DNA of 35,817 nucleotides from Alphaproteobacteria bacterium (GTDB lineage: Bacteria; Bacteroidota; Bacteroidia; Bacteroidales; FEN-979). The translations under genes were made by a program, and so were the position numbers. The notes under the pieces are model-generated. The model ran no database searches. It saw only the letters and a list, made by a program, of their open reading frames with translations, and was not told where the DNA came from. Below, piece by piece: positions 17,130 through 24,789 of this stretch (its first letter is position 1; every line of letters starts with the position of its first letter). The DNA lies in NCBI GenBank assembly GCA_009928665.1, contig SACF01000044.1, positions 1 to 35,817 on the forward strand. The letters run 5' to 3'.

Positions 17130-18188
17130 TTATTCCAAACCAAGGATCTTCAGGATCTCTTCCCCTATCTCCGCTCCTCCGGGGGGGTCAATATTGGTCA
17201 GCACAACGATGGTATAGCCGTTATTCCAGTCCCGGGCATAGAAGGTTGAAACACCAAAAGCCCCGCCGGCTCCTTTTCCTAGCCTCCTTGCCAATGGATC
17301 CCCGATGCTGCCACGGTATCCGTTACCCATGAAATTTACATAAGCCTCTCCAAGAATTTTGTAAGACCGGATGGCATTGTCGAATTTCAGCATATCTTCT
17401 GCCGTTGAATATCCTCCGCCGGCCGGGGTTCCCCGTGGAGCAAGAATATAGGTATTCTCCCAAAGCCATCCCTCTCTCACACTATCGAGGGGATGATTAT
17501 TGGTATATCCGGTGGCCAGGTTCTCTGCAGGCGCATCCCTGTTATACGAGTCGGAATCCTTCATTCCGGCCGGCTTGAATATTTTCTCCCTGACATAGTC
17601 GAAATAATCCGTACCGCTGACTTTTTCAATGATCGCTCCGGCAACTTCAAATCCGATATTGGAATGTTGTGTCTTAGATCCCGGCTCAAAATCAATTGGT
17701 ATTTCTTTGATGAACTCCATATAATCCGAAACCGTCCGCAGTTGATCTTTGTGTTCGAGATAATACCTGTTCTGCCAGTAATCACCCCAGCCATTGCTCA
17801 TGTTCAGCAATTGCCGGATGGTCACTTTCCCGGCAATTTCTTTCGGGAACAGATCAAAGTATTTCCCGATGGGATCATCGATCCCGATCTTTCCGGCTTC
17901 GACCAGCTGAAGGATGGCCACCGAAGTAAAGCTTTTATTCAATGAACCCAGGTTGAATTTTGTATCCGCCTGATTGGGCGCTTTGAATCGTTTGTTAGCC
18001 ATACCTGCAGACATGGTGATCAAGGGTTTCCCATCCTTTGCGACCAGAACCGTTCCCGAGAGCCGTCCGGCTTGAATCTGTTTTTCCAGGTATGCCTTTA
18101 CCTGATCGATCTGTGCAACACAGATTGAATGAAGCATCAGTAGCGTTGCCGCTAACACAATTGATTTGAATCTGATTTGTTTATACAT
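17130..18188 (-). CDS. Secreted serine hydrolase, beta-lactamase/PBP-like, with variant YxN motif
   Basis: The start chosen is ATG 18188 (MYKQIRFKSIVLAATLLM), which gives a canonical signal peptide ending ICVAQ and 352 residues. In-frame ATGs at 18230 and 18248 add a charged, unlikely leader. The nucleophile motif is S82-L-N-K85 in the beta-lactamase-fold domain (about 30-350). The second motif is H175-S-N177, with His replacing the Tyr usual in class C-like enzymes, and the third appears as GAGGAFG rather than KTG or HxGG. The serine-lysine pair is intact, so activity is plausible but the base that activates water may differ. The family covers esterases and D-peptidases. It is the third SxxK hydrolase of the island, 67 nt upstream of the FG-GAP gene. 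Confidence 0.88.
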   Translation of the reverse strand: MYKQIRFKSIVLAATLLMLHSICVAQIDQVKAYLEKQIQAGRLSGTVLVAKDGKPLITMSAGMANKRFKAPNQADTKFNLGSLNKSFTSVAILQLVEAGKIGIDDPIGKYFDLFPKEIAGKVTIRQLLNMSNGWGDYWQNRYYLEHKDQLRTVSDYMEFIKEIPIDFEPGSKTQHSNIGFEVAGAIIEKVSGTDYFDYVREKIFKPAGMKDSDSYNRDAPAENLATGYTNNHPLDSVREGWLWENTYILAPRGTPAGGGYSTAEDMLKFDNAIRSYKILGEAYVNFMGNGYRGSIGDPLARRLGKGAGGAFGVSTFYARDWNNGYTIVVLTNIDPPGGAEIGEEILKILGLE

Positions 18189-18292
18189 GGCTTTCTGATT
18201 TGGTTGGCAAATTTTCTTTTCCTGTTTCATTTCACTGATACGGATCATTACCGGATGGTACTGATCGCTTCAATCTTTGTAATGCGTTGTGA

Positions 18293-18366
18293 AACTCTGT
18301 GTCTCCTCTGTGAATTTTCCGTGTAAAAATTAATGGCACAGAGATACACTGAGGAGACACAGAGTT
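18293..18366. repeat. Palindromic intergenic repeat (CTCTGTGTCTCC type)
   Basis: The 20-bp arm AACTCTGTGTCTCCTCTGTG at 18293-18312 is inverted at 18347-18366 with one mismatch, with a 34-nt loop. It lies 10 nt downstream of the propeller gene and upstream of a serine hydrolase gene. Similar CTCTGTG-rich intergenic repeats are widespread in environmental bacterial genomes. The RNA hairpin could also end or stabilise the upstream transcript. Confidence 0.6.
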
Positions 18367-18376
18367 CCACAGCGAG

Positions 18377-19468
18377 TTAGTCCTTATCAAAATAGTATTT
18401 CACTGAATCACAACAAATTTCTGTATAAACAGTGAGGATATAAAATCCGCGGTTATGGGTTGCAAGAGCGCTCTTTAGCGGCAATATGATCTCTCCCGGG
18501 CCATACGATTCCATGAAAACCTGTTTCCCGTTGATCGCAGTGATCAGGATTTTGCAGGCAGTAGAGCTGTTTACAACCAGTTGATCTCCTTCAATCCTGA
18601 TTTCTGGCTTTTTAGACTGTTCTACAACTCCTGTCGGGATCAGCGAAAGGTATGTGACCGTATTTCCGTTAAAATTGGGTACCGCCAGCATCTGCCTCTC
18701 TTCGTTCAGCGCCAGTCCGGCCGGTCCCGCATGCCCCTGTGAAAAAATTTCTGCTCCGGATGTATAGGGTGGTTCCCATTTGTAAACCCGGCCGCCGCTC
18801 ATCCAGGAGGTTACATACAGATCTCCGTTTGTGTCTCTGACGATGCCATCATATTGCCCGGATGTCGTGGTTACCAGGTCGCTGACGGCGTAGGTCTCAA
18901 GATCGATCGCCACAATGGGGGAATTGGTGCCCCAGCAAACCAGCAGCAACCGGTTTTCTACCGGATCATAGGCCAGATCCTGCAGATGAGAAGGAAGGCC
19001 GCCGTTGACAATGACTGTATCGGTGAGGTCGGAAAGCCGGACTTTATGAACTTTTCCGCTGTTTTCGGCTGCATAGAGGTTGCCCGAGCTATCATTGGTC
19101 ATCCCGTCGATCCAGTTGGAAACATACAGGGTAAGGGTTTGCAAAGGAGCCAGGGATTGAAGTCCATACAGGTGGATGTGGGTCCCCTGGGTGATAAAGA
19201 TAGTGGTATCGACAATATGGATCCCCAAACAATTCGGGATTCCTTCGATCGCCACCTGCTGGTTTCCAAGGGTATCAATCGCTACGATCTTCCCGTTCCC
19301 GTAATTGGTGACCAGGTAGCGATGGTTAACCTGGTCCCATGCAACATGTTCGGGTTTGTTCAGCAGGTTCTGAGCTGACAGGGAAAAAGACAACATGGTA
19401 AACATTGTCAGGAAGAAACATAATACAAGTTTTCTACCGCTTTGAAGATTTTTTGTCAAGGTTTTCAT
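18377..19468 (-). CDS. Secreted SMP-30/NHL-like beta-propeller with degenerate T9SS-like tail
   Basis: This 363-residue protein has a long signal peptide (about 1-32, MLSFSLSA before Q). Residues about 36-280 form a six-bladed propeller of the SMP-30/gluconolactonase or NHL type, with repeats such as NHRYLVTNYGNGKIVAID and NRLLLVCWGTNSPIVAID. The C-terminal about 80 residues look like a T9SS-type sandwich (ITAINGKQVFMESYGPGEI, GFYILTVY) but lack the usual PNP start, so T9SS export is less certain. The propeller is clearly paralogous to the second half of the protein at 20769-22955. A catalytic role as a lactonase is not supported by visible metal ligands, and a binding or surface role is equally likely. 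Confidence 0.85.
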   Translation of the reverse strand: MKTLTKNLQSGRKLVLCFFLTMFTMLSFSLSAQNLLNKPEHVAWDQVNHRYLVTNYGNGKIVAIDTLGNQQVAIEGIPNCLGIHIVDTTIFITQGTHIHLYGLQSLAPLQTLTLYVSNWIDGMTNDSSGNLYAAENSGKVHKVRLSDLTDTVIVNGGLPSHLQDLAYDPVENRLLLVCWGTNSPIVAIDLETYAVSDLVTTTSGQYDGIVRDTNGDLYVTSWMSGGRVYKWEPPYTSGAEIFSQGHAGPAGLALNEERQMLAVPNFNGNTVTYLSLIPTGVVEQSKKPEIRIEGDQLVVNSSTACKILITAINGKQVFMESYGPGEIILPLKSALATHNRGFYILTVYTEICCDSVKYYFDKD

Positions 19469-19483
19469 TTCGCTTTTTTTGGC

Positions 19484-19562
19484 ACACGGATTAACGCGGA
19501 TGTGACGGATTTTCGCGGGTCAATGATCCGTTACCATCCGGCCAGATCCTTGTCATCCGTGT
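19484..19562. repeat. Nested palindromic intergenic repeat (CACGGATTAACGCGGAT type)
   Basis: ACACGGAT at 19484-19491 is inverted at 19555-19562. Inside it, CGGATG (19497-19502) pairs with CATCCG (19535-19540) and ACGGAT (19505-19510) pairs with ATCCGT (19526-19531), giving nested stems. The type is a familiar dispersed intergenic repeat of environmental bacteria. It sits between the Ntn hydrolase gene and the propeller gene, both on the minus strand. Confidence 0.6.
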
Positions 19563-19617
19563 TCTATTATTACGTTCATAGTTTAGGTTTTTCTCAGAAA
19601 TATAGATAAATGCAATA

Positions 19618-20757
19618 TCATTGCGATCTGTCATGGAAGATTGTATCCGGAAAGCAAACCCGAAAGACGGTGTTCCAGTTTTGATAAATATGGAAGTCGA
19701 TGGATCTCCCGGTAATGTTATAGAATGCCGACCAGGTGGTTCCCTTCTGACTCACCTCCCGGAGGAGGGCGAGGCCGGTTTCTGGATCCATACTGCCGGT
19801 GGTTTGTTTGAGTTTACCTGCCAGTTCATTGTATCGCCAGCATTTTTCCCGTAACGCCGTATCTGGAACGCCAAAGATCCATTTATTGGTCAGCGCCTGC
19901 CATGGGTGGACTGACGGCGTGATGTGCCATTCGCCTCCGCTGTATTCCAAAATGGCCGAATTTCCGGAAGCATCGGAAATCATCAGGTGGCTGTTCAGCG
20001 AATTCCCATCCAGATCGAAGGGTATGTACTTCTGTACCATCTGAATCGCCCCGTCGACCGATTCAATGTTATCCAATAAAAGTCGGATCAGATAAGGCAT
20101 AAAAACCTGTTCCATTCCTTCCGAAGGTGATACTTCAACGTTCCTGACTCCGGTAACCGCAACGGCCAGCCCTTTTTCGTTGATCCCGTCCATGGAATAG
20201 AATGGAGAGAGCCATAACCGTTTTGCTTGATCGCCTTCCTGAAACTCTTCCAGGTTAAGGGCCAACGGAAATCCACAATCAATCGACCTGGAGAAGTTGA
20301 TGGAAGCGTACCCGGTTTCTGGCCGATACCAGGTCACCAGGATGGAACCAACATTCTGATTGTCCCAGTTCCGTCCCATGACCACACACAGGCTGGAATC
20401 CGGTTTCGGTTGATCTGTTTTTTCATTCCCGTTGATGTTATAATAGGAAAACACACTGCAAAACCGCCATGGTTCGTTGATCATCGGATGATCGATTGCT
20501 TTCCGGTTCTCTTTTTCAAACAATGTCGTGAAATCTCCGGATAAAGAGATCAGGTAGAGGCCATCCTCGCAGAAAACCTCTGTTCCGCTGATTTTTTTAA
20601 CGGCCAGGATGGGATCATTGCCTGCACCATTTAAAGGAAATGAAGGGAAGGAGATGGTTTCAGGCTGAAAGTTCTGCCCGTTCACAACTCCTGAACAAAC
20701 CAGGATGCCGGCAAAAAGATGCATAAAAACAGAATAAATATCTTTCGTTTTGTGCAT
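19618..20757 (-). CDS. Exported Ntn amide hydrolase, choloylglycine hydrolase/C45-like
   Basis: This is a 379-residue protein with a signal peptide (about 1-27). The probable N-terminal nucleophile is C100 in RFCSVFSYYN, so about 70 residues between the signal cleavage site and C100 would be a propeptide removed by self-processing. Family features follow: VMGRNWDNQ (the RN-D signature of linear amide C-N hydrolases), GINEKGLAVA, an N-S-H stretch (LNSHLMISD), and a late YNITGRSIDFH strand. Related enzymes cleave linear amides: bile-salt hydrolase, penicillin V acylase, acid ceramidase-like and acyl-homoserine-lactone acylases. The substrate here is unknown. The gene lies 11 nt downstream of the FG-GAP/propeller gene (probable operon) and is bracketed by two copies of one propeller module. 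Confidence 0.85.
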   Translation of the reverse strand: MHKTKDIYSVFMHLFAGILVCSGVVNGQNFQPETISFPSFPLNGAGNDPILAVKKISGTEVFCEDGLYLISLSGDFTTLFEKENRKAIDHPMINEPWRFCSVFSYYNINGNEKTDQPKPDSSLCVVMGRNWDNQNVGSILVTWYRPETGYASINFSRSIDCGFPLALNLEEFQEGDQAKRLWLSPFYSMDGINEKGLAVAVTGVRNVEVSPSEGMEQVFMPYLIRLLLDNIESVDGAIQMVQKYIPFDLDGNSLNSHLMISDASGNSAILEYSGGEWHITPSVHPWQALTNKWIFGVPDTALREKCWRYNELAGKLKQTTGSMDPETGLALLREVSQKGTTWSAFYNITGRSIDFHIYQNWNTVFRVCFPDTIFHDRSQ

Positions 20758-20768
20758 ATCGAAGTGTT

Positions 20769-22955
20769 TTACAGGGGAGAAAGGGTTTTTATGACGTTGA
20801 TTACTTCCTTGCTGAGGATCATATCTGGGGTGTCCGGATCCACGATGGAAACGTCAACCATGTAGATTCCCTCTTTCAGGTTCTTTCCGCTGAAGGGAAT
20901 TCGATGGGTGCCTGCCGGAAAAGGCTTCCGGCAGATTGGTTGAATCAGCTTTCCGGTCAGATCAAAGAGGTCAGCTTGGACCGTTCCCGGCTTATCCAGA
21001 TGGATTTCCAGGATGGCATCCGAGAAAAAAGGATTTGGAAAGAGTCTGTCAATAATTTCCATCCTTTTTTTTTCTAACCCAACCGGATACACCTGAAGAA
21101 AATCCACCCGGTGGCCCTGGCAAAGAGGAATGGCGATCTCGTCCAACCAGGGATTATACCAGATGTCGGCAGGACTTTCCGTAGTGGTGTAGATGGTTTC
21201 AGAGGGAAGCAGGAAGGTGGAATTAAACCGTTGGATGGTACCTTGTGCCCATTCAGAGATGTAATACCTTCCGAAGGAGTCTTTGGTGATCCCGTCGCAG
21301 TTGGAAAGGGTTGTCTGGATCACGGTCGAAACTGCTCCTGTGGAGAGGTCCACCGACTGAACCGGTGAGTTGGTACGCCAGGAGACGACCAGGAGGCGGT
21401 TTTGTTCCTCTTCCACCAGGATGCCGTTAGGACCTGTGAGCTGATCATCGGCCATGACTTCATGAGTGCCGGACTTGACGTTGATACGGAAGATTTTATC
21501 GCCCAGTACATCGCTCACATACAGGAGGGTCCCGGTTCCGGCAGCGATGTCGTTCAGTTTGACCGCTTCCGGGATGGCATGTTCGAACACGACCGTTGCA
21601 TCCCGGAGAAGAAGACCCCGGACAACATTGTCGCATACAGCGTAGAGGGTATCCCCGGAAATTGTAAGCCCTATAACTACACCGAATCCGGAGGCAAAAA
21701 CCGATTGATTGCCCTGAGCATCGATAGCTACGATCGATCCGGTACCCTGGCAGGAGACGAGATACCGGTTGCTGTCGGGGTCATAAACAGCGCTTTCGGG
21801 ATAACTAAGGATGTTTTCGGGAGTTTGCCGGTACCATCGGAACTGGTTGTTCCCTTCATGCCCGCTGGCGGCAGCGATATCGATATCGGCATCTCCGTCG
21901 AAATCGGCTGCGCAAACCGGCCAAACCCGGTCGAAATCCGGATCTATGGAAAATTTCTGCCAGTTGACAGGGCTGCCGCCGTTGTTCCGGAACCATGCCA
22001 CTTCATCACCATCCTGGGAGGTTCCGATCACATCGATGTCTCCGTCCTCGTCCAGATCAGCCGGAATGGCTATGCATGTCCGTTGGAAGCCGGAAGCGAT
22101 CACCTGTTTGGTCCAGCCAACCGGATTTCCGCCATCATTCCGCCACCATGCAATCTGGTTGGCATACCAGCCGGCAGCGAGAATATCGGGCAGTCCGTCG
22201 AGATCCATATCAACGGCTTCTACCCGGTGAGCTCCCGCAAATGAAGTAGTTACGGTATGTTGAGTCCACTGGACAGGCCAACCGCCACCATTCTCCCACC
22301 AGGAAATCTCGTTGTTCAGCAATGAGGCACCCACGACATCCGGGAGGCCATCATCATTGAAATCGCCTGCGTGCACCGATTTAGCCTGGGTGAATCCTGT
22401 GGCTATTGTTTGCTCGCTCCAGCCAATAGGTGTTCCCCCTTCATTCCTCCACAGGGTGAGTTCGTTCTGAAGGGAGGATGCAGCAAGCACATCGGTATCT
22501 CCGTCCATATCGATATCGCATCCGAATACTTCGTGCGGGAAATCGTAATTTTCCCGGATGGTATGTTTCGTCCAGAGGATCGTATCCCCTCCCGAATTCT
22601 CCCACCAGGCGATCTCATCACCTCCCTTGGCACCGGCCAGGATATCCATCTTTCCGTCTCCGTTAATGTCGCAACCTGTAACAGTTCCGGCTCCTGAGAA
22701 GGTTCCGTTGACGATGATCTCCGTCCACTGCAACGGATATTCCCCTTCATTCCTCCAGAAGATGACATCATTGTCTTCGGCTGCATCTCCAAGTATGTCG
22801 TGATCCCCGTCATTATCTATATCACAAGCAAACAGACTCTGGGTCCCATGGACCTGATCCGAGATCAGGTACTGTGAAAATTCTGGTTGCGAATGGCATT
22901 CAAGCGATATCAGCCATTGCGACAATAAAAAAATGATTATAAGGTTGTAACGCAT
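20769..22955 (-). CDS. Secreted T9SS protein: FG-GAP propeller fused to SMP-30-like propeller
   Basis: This 728-residue protein has a signal peptide (about 1-22). Residues about 28-385 hold seven FG-GAP-like repeats of about 48 residues, each with a D-D/N-D-G-D loop and a WW-N-GG motif (GGDEIAWWENSGG, YANQIAWWRNDGG). Residues about 388-650 are a second propeller paralogous to the protein at 18377-19468 (compare SNRYLVSCQGTGSIVAIDA, and NRLLVVSWRTNSPV with NRLLLVCWGTNSPI). The tail from about 655 (IDRLFPNPFFSDAILEI) is a T9SS sorting domain. A two-propeller surface protein suggests binding of a polymer or partner protein. It begins 12 nt after the YCF48 gene stop and ends 11 nt before the Ntn hydrolase start, so these three form a probable operon. 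Confidence 0.9.
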   Translation of the reverse strand: MRYNLIIIFLLSQWLISLECHSQPEFSQYLISDQVHGTQSLFACDIDNDGDHDILGDAAEDNDVIFWRNEGEYPLQWTEIIVNGTFSGAGTVTGCDINGDGKMDILAGAKGGDEIAWWENSGGDTILWTKHTIRENYDFPHEVFGCDIDMDGDTDVLAASSLQNELTLWRNEGGTPIGWSEQTIATGFTQAKSVHAGDFNDDGLPDVVGASLLNNEISWWENGGGWPVQWTQHTVTTSFAGAHRVEAVDMDLDGLPDILAAGWYANQIAWWRNDGGNPVGWTKQVIASGFQRTCIAIPADLDEDGDIDVIGTSQDGDEVAWFRNNGGSPVNWQKFSIDPDFDRVWPVCAADFDGDADIDIAAASGHEGNNQFRWYRQTPENILSYPESAVYDPDSNRYLVSCQGTGSIVAIDAQGNQSVFASGFGVVIGLTISGDTLYAVCDNVVRGLLLRDATVVFEHAIPEAVKLNDIAAGTGTLLYVSDVLGDKIFRINVKSGTHEVMADDQLTGPNGILVEEEQNRLLVVSWRTNSPVQSVDLSTGAVSTVIQTTLSNCDGITKDSFGRYYISEWAQGTIQRFNSTFLLPSETIYTTTESPADIWYNPWLDEIAIPLCQGHRVDFLQVYPVGLEKKRMEIIDRLFPNPFFSDAILEIHLDKPGTVQADLFDLTGKLIQPICRKPFPAGTHRIPFSGKNLKEGIYMVDVSIVDPDTPDMILSKEVINVIKTLSPL

Positions 22956-22967
22956 AATGATATGGAT

Positions 22968-24226
22968 TTACTGAGAGATGATCAATTTTATAGTATTCCT
23001 GAAATCATTTGTTTTCATCGCACACAAATAAGTTCCCGAATCAACCTTAGTGCCTTTGTTATTTTTTCCGTCCCAAATCACTGAATGACAGCCTTTGTTA
23101 AAATGTTCATCCTCAAGTGTTCGGACTAAACAGCCTGATTCGTTAAAGATTTCCAAGGTTACATGAGATTCACACGGAAGAAAGAATTCAATAACAGTAT
23201 TGTGGTGAAACGGGTTTGGATGGTTTTGTTTAAGATAGTAACTATTCTTTCTTTTAATATCCGGGTCGTCGGTATAGGTGATTCCACCATTCGTGGTTCT
23301 GAGAATTGTTCCATCCCAGCCGACGGCAGTTCCAAAATTCTCATCAGAAACGAAACTCCTGATAACCAATCATTTGTTCCGCTTTCCTGAATATTCCATG
23401 TTGTCCCACCATCGGTTGTTCTTATAATAATACCATTGTAACCAACAACAGTTCCATTGCTTTCATCCGTGAATGAAACCCCATTCAACCAGTTTAAGGT
23501 TCCACTTACTTGCGGATTCCACGTTAATCCACCATCGCTGGTTTTCATAATTGTACCATTTTCACCAACAGCAAACGCTATATTTTGATCAGCAAATGAA
23601 ATTTTTTCCAACCAGTTGGTTGTTCCACTCATCTTTTGGTCCCATGTAACACCGCCATCGGTAGTTTTCAGAATTGTTCCATTCCCTCCCACTGCCATTC
23701 CATGGATGGAATCGAAAAAAGATATCGAAGACAGAGAGGCAGTTGTTCCGCTTATTTGTTGAGTCCAAACATTTCCACCATTTAAGGTTTTTAGAATTGT
23801 TCCCGCCAGACCAACAACGATTCCGTTCAGGGAATCGGTAAAGCAGACCCCCATTAAATCAACCTGGGTTCCGCTTGTCTGCTGAATCCAGGTAACGCCA
23901 CCGTCTGTTGTAGTAAGGATCATACCATTAGCTCCGACAACCGAACCCATATCGGAAGATGGAAATGATACTCCGTACAAGGAATTCATCGTACCGCTTG
24001 GCTGAATATTCCATGTACTGCCCCCGTTATAAGTCCTTAAAATGATTCCTCCAAAACCAACCGCGGTTCCGGAATCTTGATCAGTGAAATCTACCGAAAA
24101 TAAATCTAAGCTGGTTCCGCTTGATTGAGAAAACCATTGACCTTTCGTATCAATAGTGGCATTAAGCAGGATCAGAAAAATGACTGTTTGAATAAAAAAA
24201 GAGTTAAGTAAAATTGCACGGTTCAT
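22968..24226 (-). pseudogene. T9SS YCF48-like propeller protein, single-base frameshift
   Basis: Read as one gene this is about 419 residues: a signal peptide (about 1-30), seven tandem repeats of exactly 41 residues (SGT...L..V.F.D...G..VG..G.I..T.DGG.TW) as in YCF48/HCF136 and BNR-type propellers, then a T9SS domain (NHPNPFHHNTVIEF). The reading frame breaks at about 23347-23351 within the seventh repeat. The frame from 24226 continues as unrelated sequence to 23159, while the expected continuation SDENFGTAVGWDGTILRT is in another frame ending at 22968. Restoring one T in the TTTCT run rejoins them. It is either a real pseudogene, which would lose surface export, or a homopolymer sequencing error. 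It is the first gene of the operon with the FG-GAP and Ntn hydrolase genes. Confidence 0.85.
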
Positions 24227-24311
24227 TTTTATTGTATTTTTACGACCAAATTTGATATATAATATTGGATATCAGGTAATAAAATGAATATACGGTCGCG
24301 GAAACGAATAA

Positions 24312-24347
24312 GCGGTCATTCGGGCGGACAAGCGGACAGGCGGAGAG
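24312..24347. repeat. Short 8-bp direct repeat tract (GCGGACAA type)
   Basis: The tract has an 8-bp period: GCGGACAA, GCGGACAG, GCGGAGAG at 24324-24347, with a related GCGGTCAT at 24312-24319. It lies in the 154-nt gap between two divergent genes, where promoters for both should be, so copy-number change could alter expression. Confidence 0.5.
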
Positions 24348-24380
24348 TTGGACAAACGTAGTAGTGATGTGGAAACATAT

Positions 24381-24785
24381 ATGAATTGGAACAGTAGAAA
24401 GAGAGTCATCGTAATCAATGCAATTTTGATTGCTGGATTGTTTGGTATGGTTTCACTAAACAAGGAGATCCTGAGACCTGCGATGAATCAGTCATCTTCA
24501 CTGAAAATCTTAACAGATTGCTTTCCCAATTTTATTGCAGCTTCCCTGATCAGTCTGACTTTTGTTTCGGCAGTAATGATCCGGAAATTTAAACATGGCC
24601 GGTTTATAGTATATGCTGCCTCCATAGCCGTTTTTTTTGTATTGATGGTGGAGGAATTAAAACCGATGTGGGGGGCAAGCACATGTTATGATATTTTTGA
24701 TATCATTGTTAGTGGTGTGGGATCGCTCCTAGCAATAATTACTTATGAAGTGTTGCGATTGATCTCCGGCAACAAGGAAAGTTGA
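24381..24785 (+). CDS. VanZ-like small integral membrane protein
   Basis: The start is taken at ATG 24381 (MNWNSRKRVIV), 134 residues; an upstream TTG at 24348 and GTG at 24369 are in frame but less likely. Four hydrophobic segments are visible, and the end has the VanZ-like pattern E-E-x-K-P...YDIFDIIVSGVGSLLA (acidic residue, then Asp before a glycine-rich last helix). VanZ-like proteins are poorly understood; the founding member confers low-level teicoplanin resistance. The stop is 4 nt before the histidine kinase ATG, so this membrane protein is probably co-expressed with, and may work with, the two-component pair. It is divergent from the frameshifted YCF48 gene. Confidence 0.65.
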   Translation: MNWNSRKRVIVINAILIAGLFGMVSLNKEILRPAMNQSSSLKILTDCFPNFIAASLISLTFVSAVMIRKFKHGRFIVYAASIAVFFVLMVEELKPMWGASTCYDIFDIIVSGVGSLLAIITYEVLRLISGNKES

Positions 24786-24789
24786 AGGC

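Noticed and set aside
11934..18188. Three beta-lactamase-fold genes considered as an antibiotic resistance cluster
   Set aside because: The SxxK/YxN/HxG(G) pattern is shared by many esterases and D-peptidases, so resistance cannot be claimed from sequence.
21402..22244. Plus-strand open frame of 280 codons inside the FG-GAP gene
   Set aside because: The repeat structure of the real gene on the other strand keeps the antisense frame free of stops; no domain is visible.
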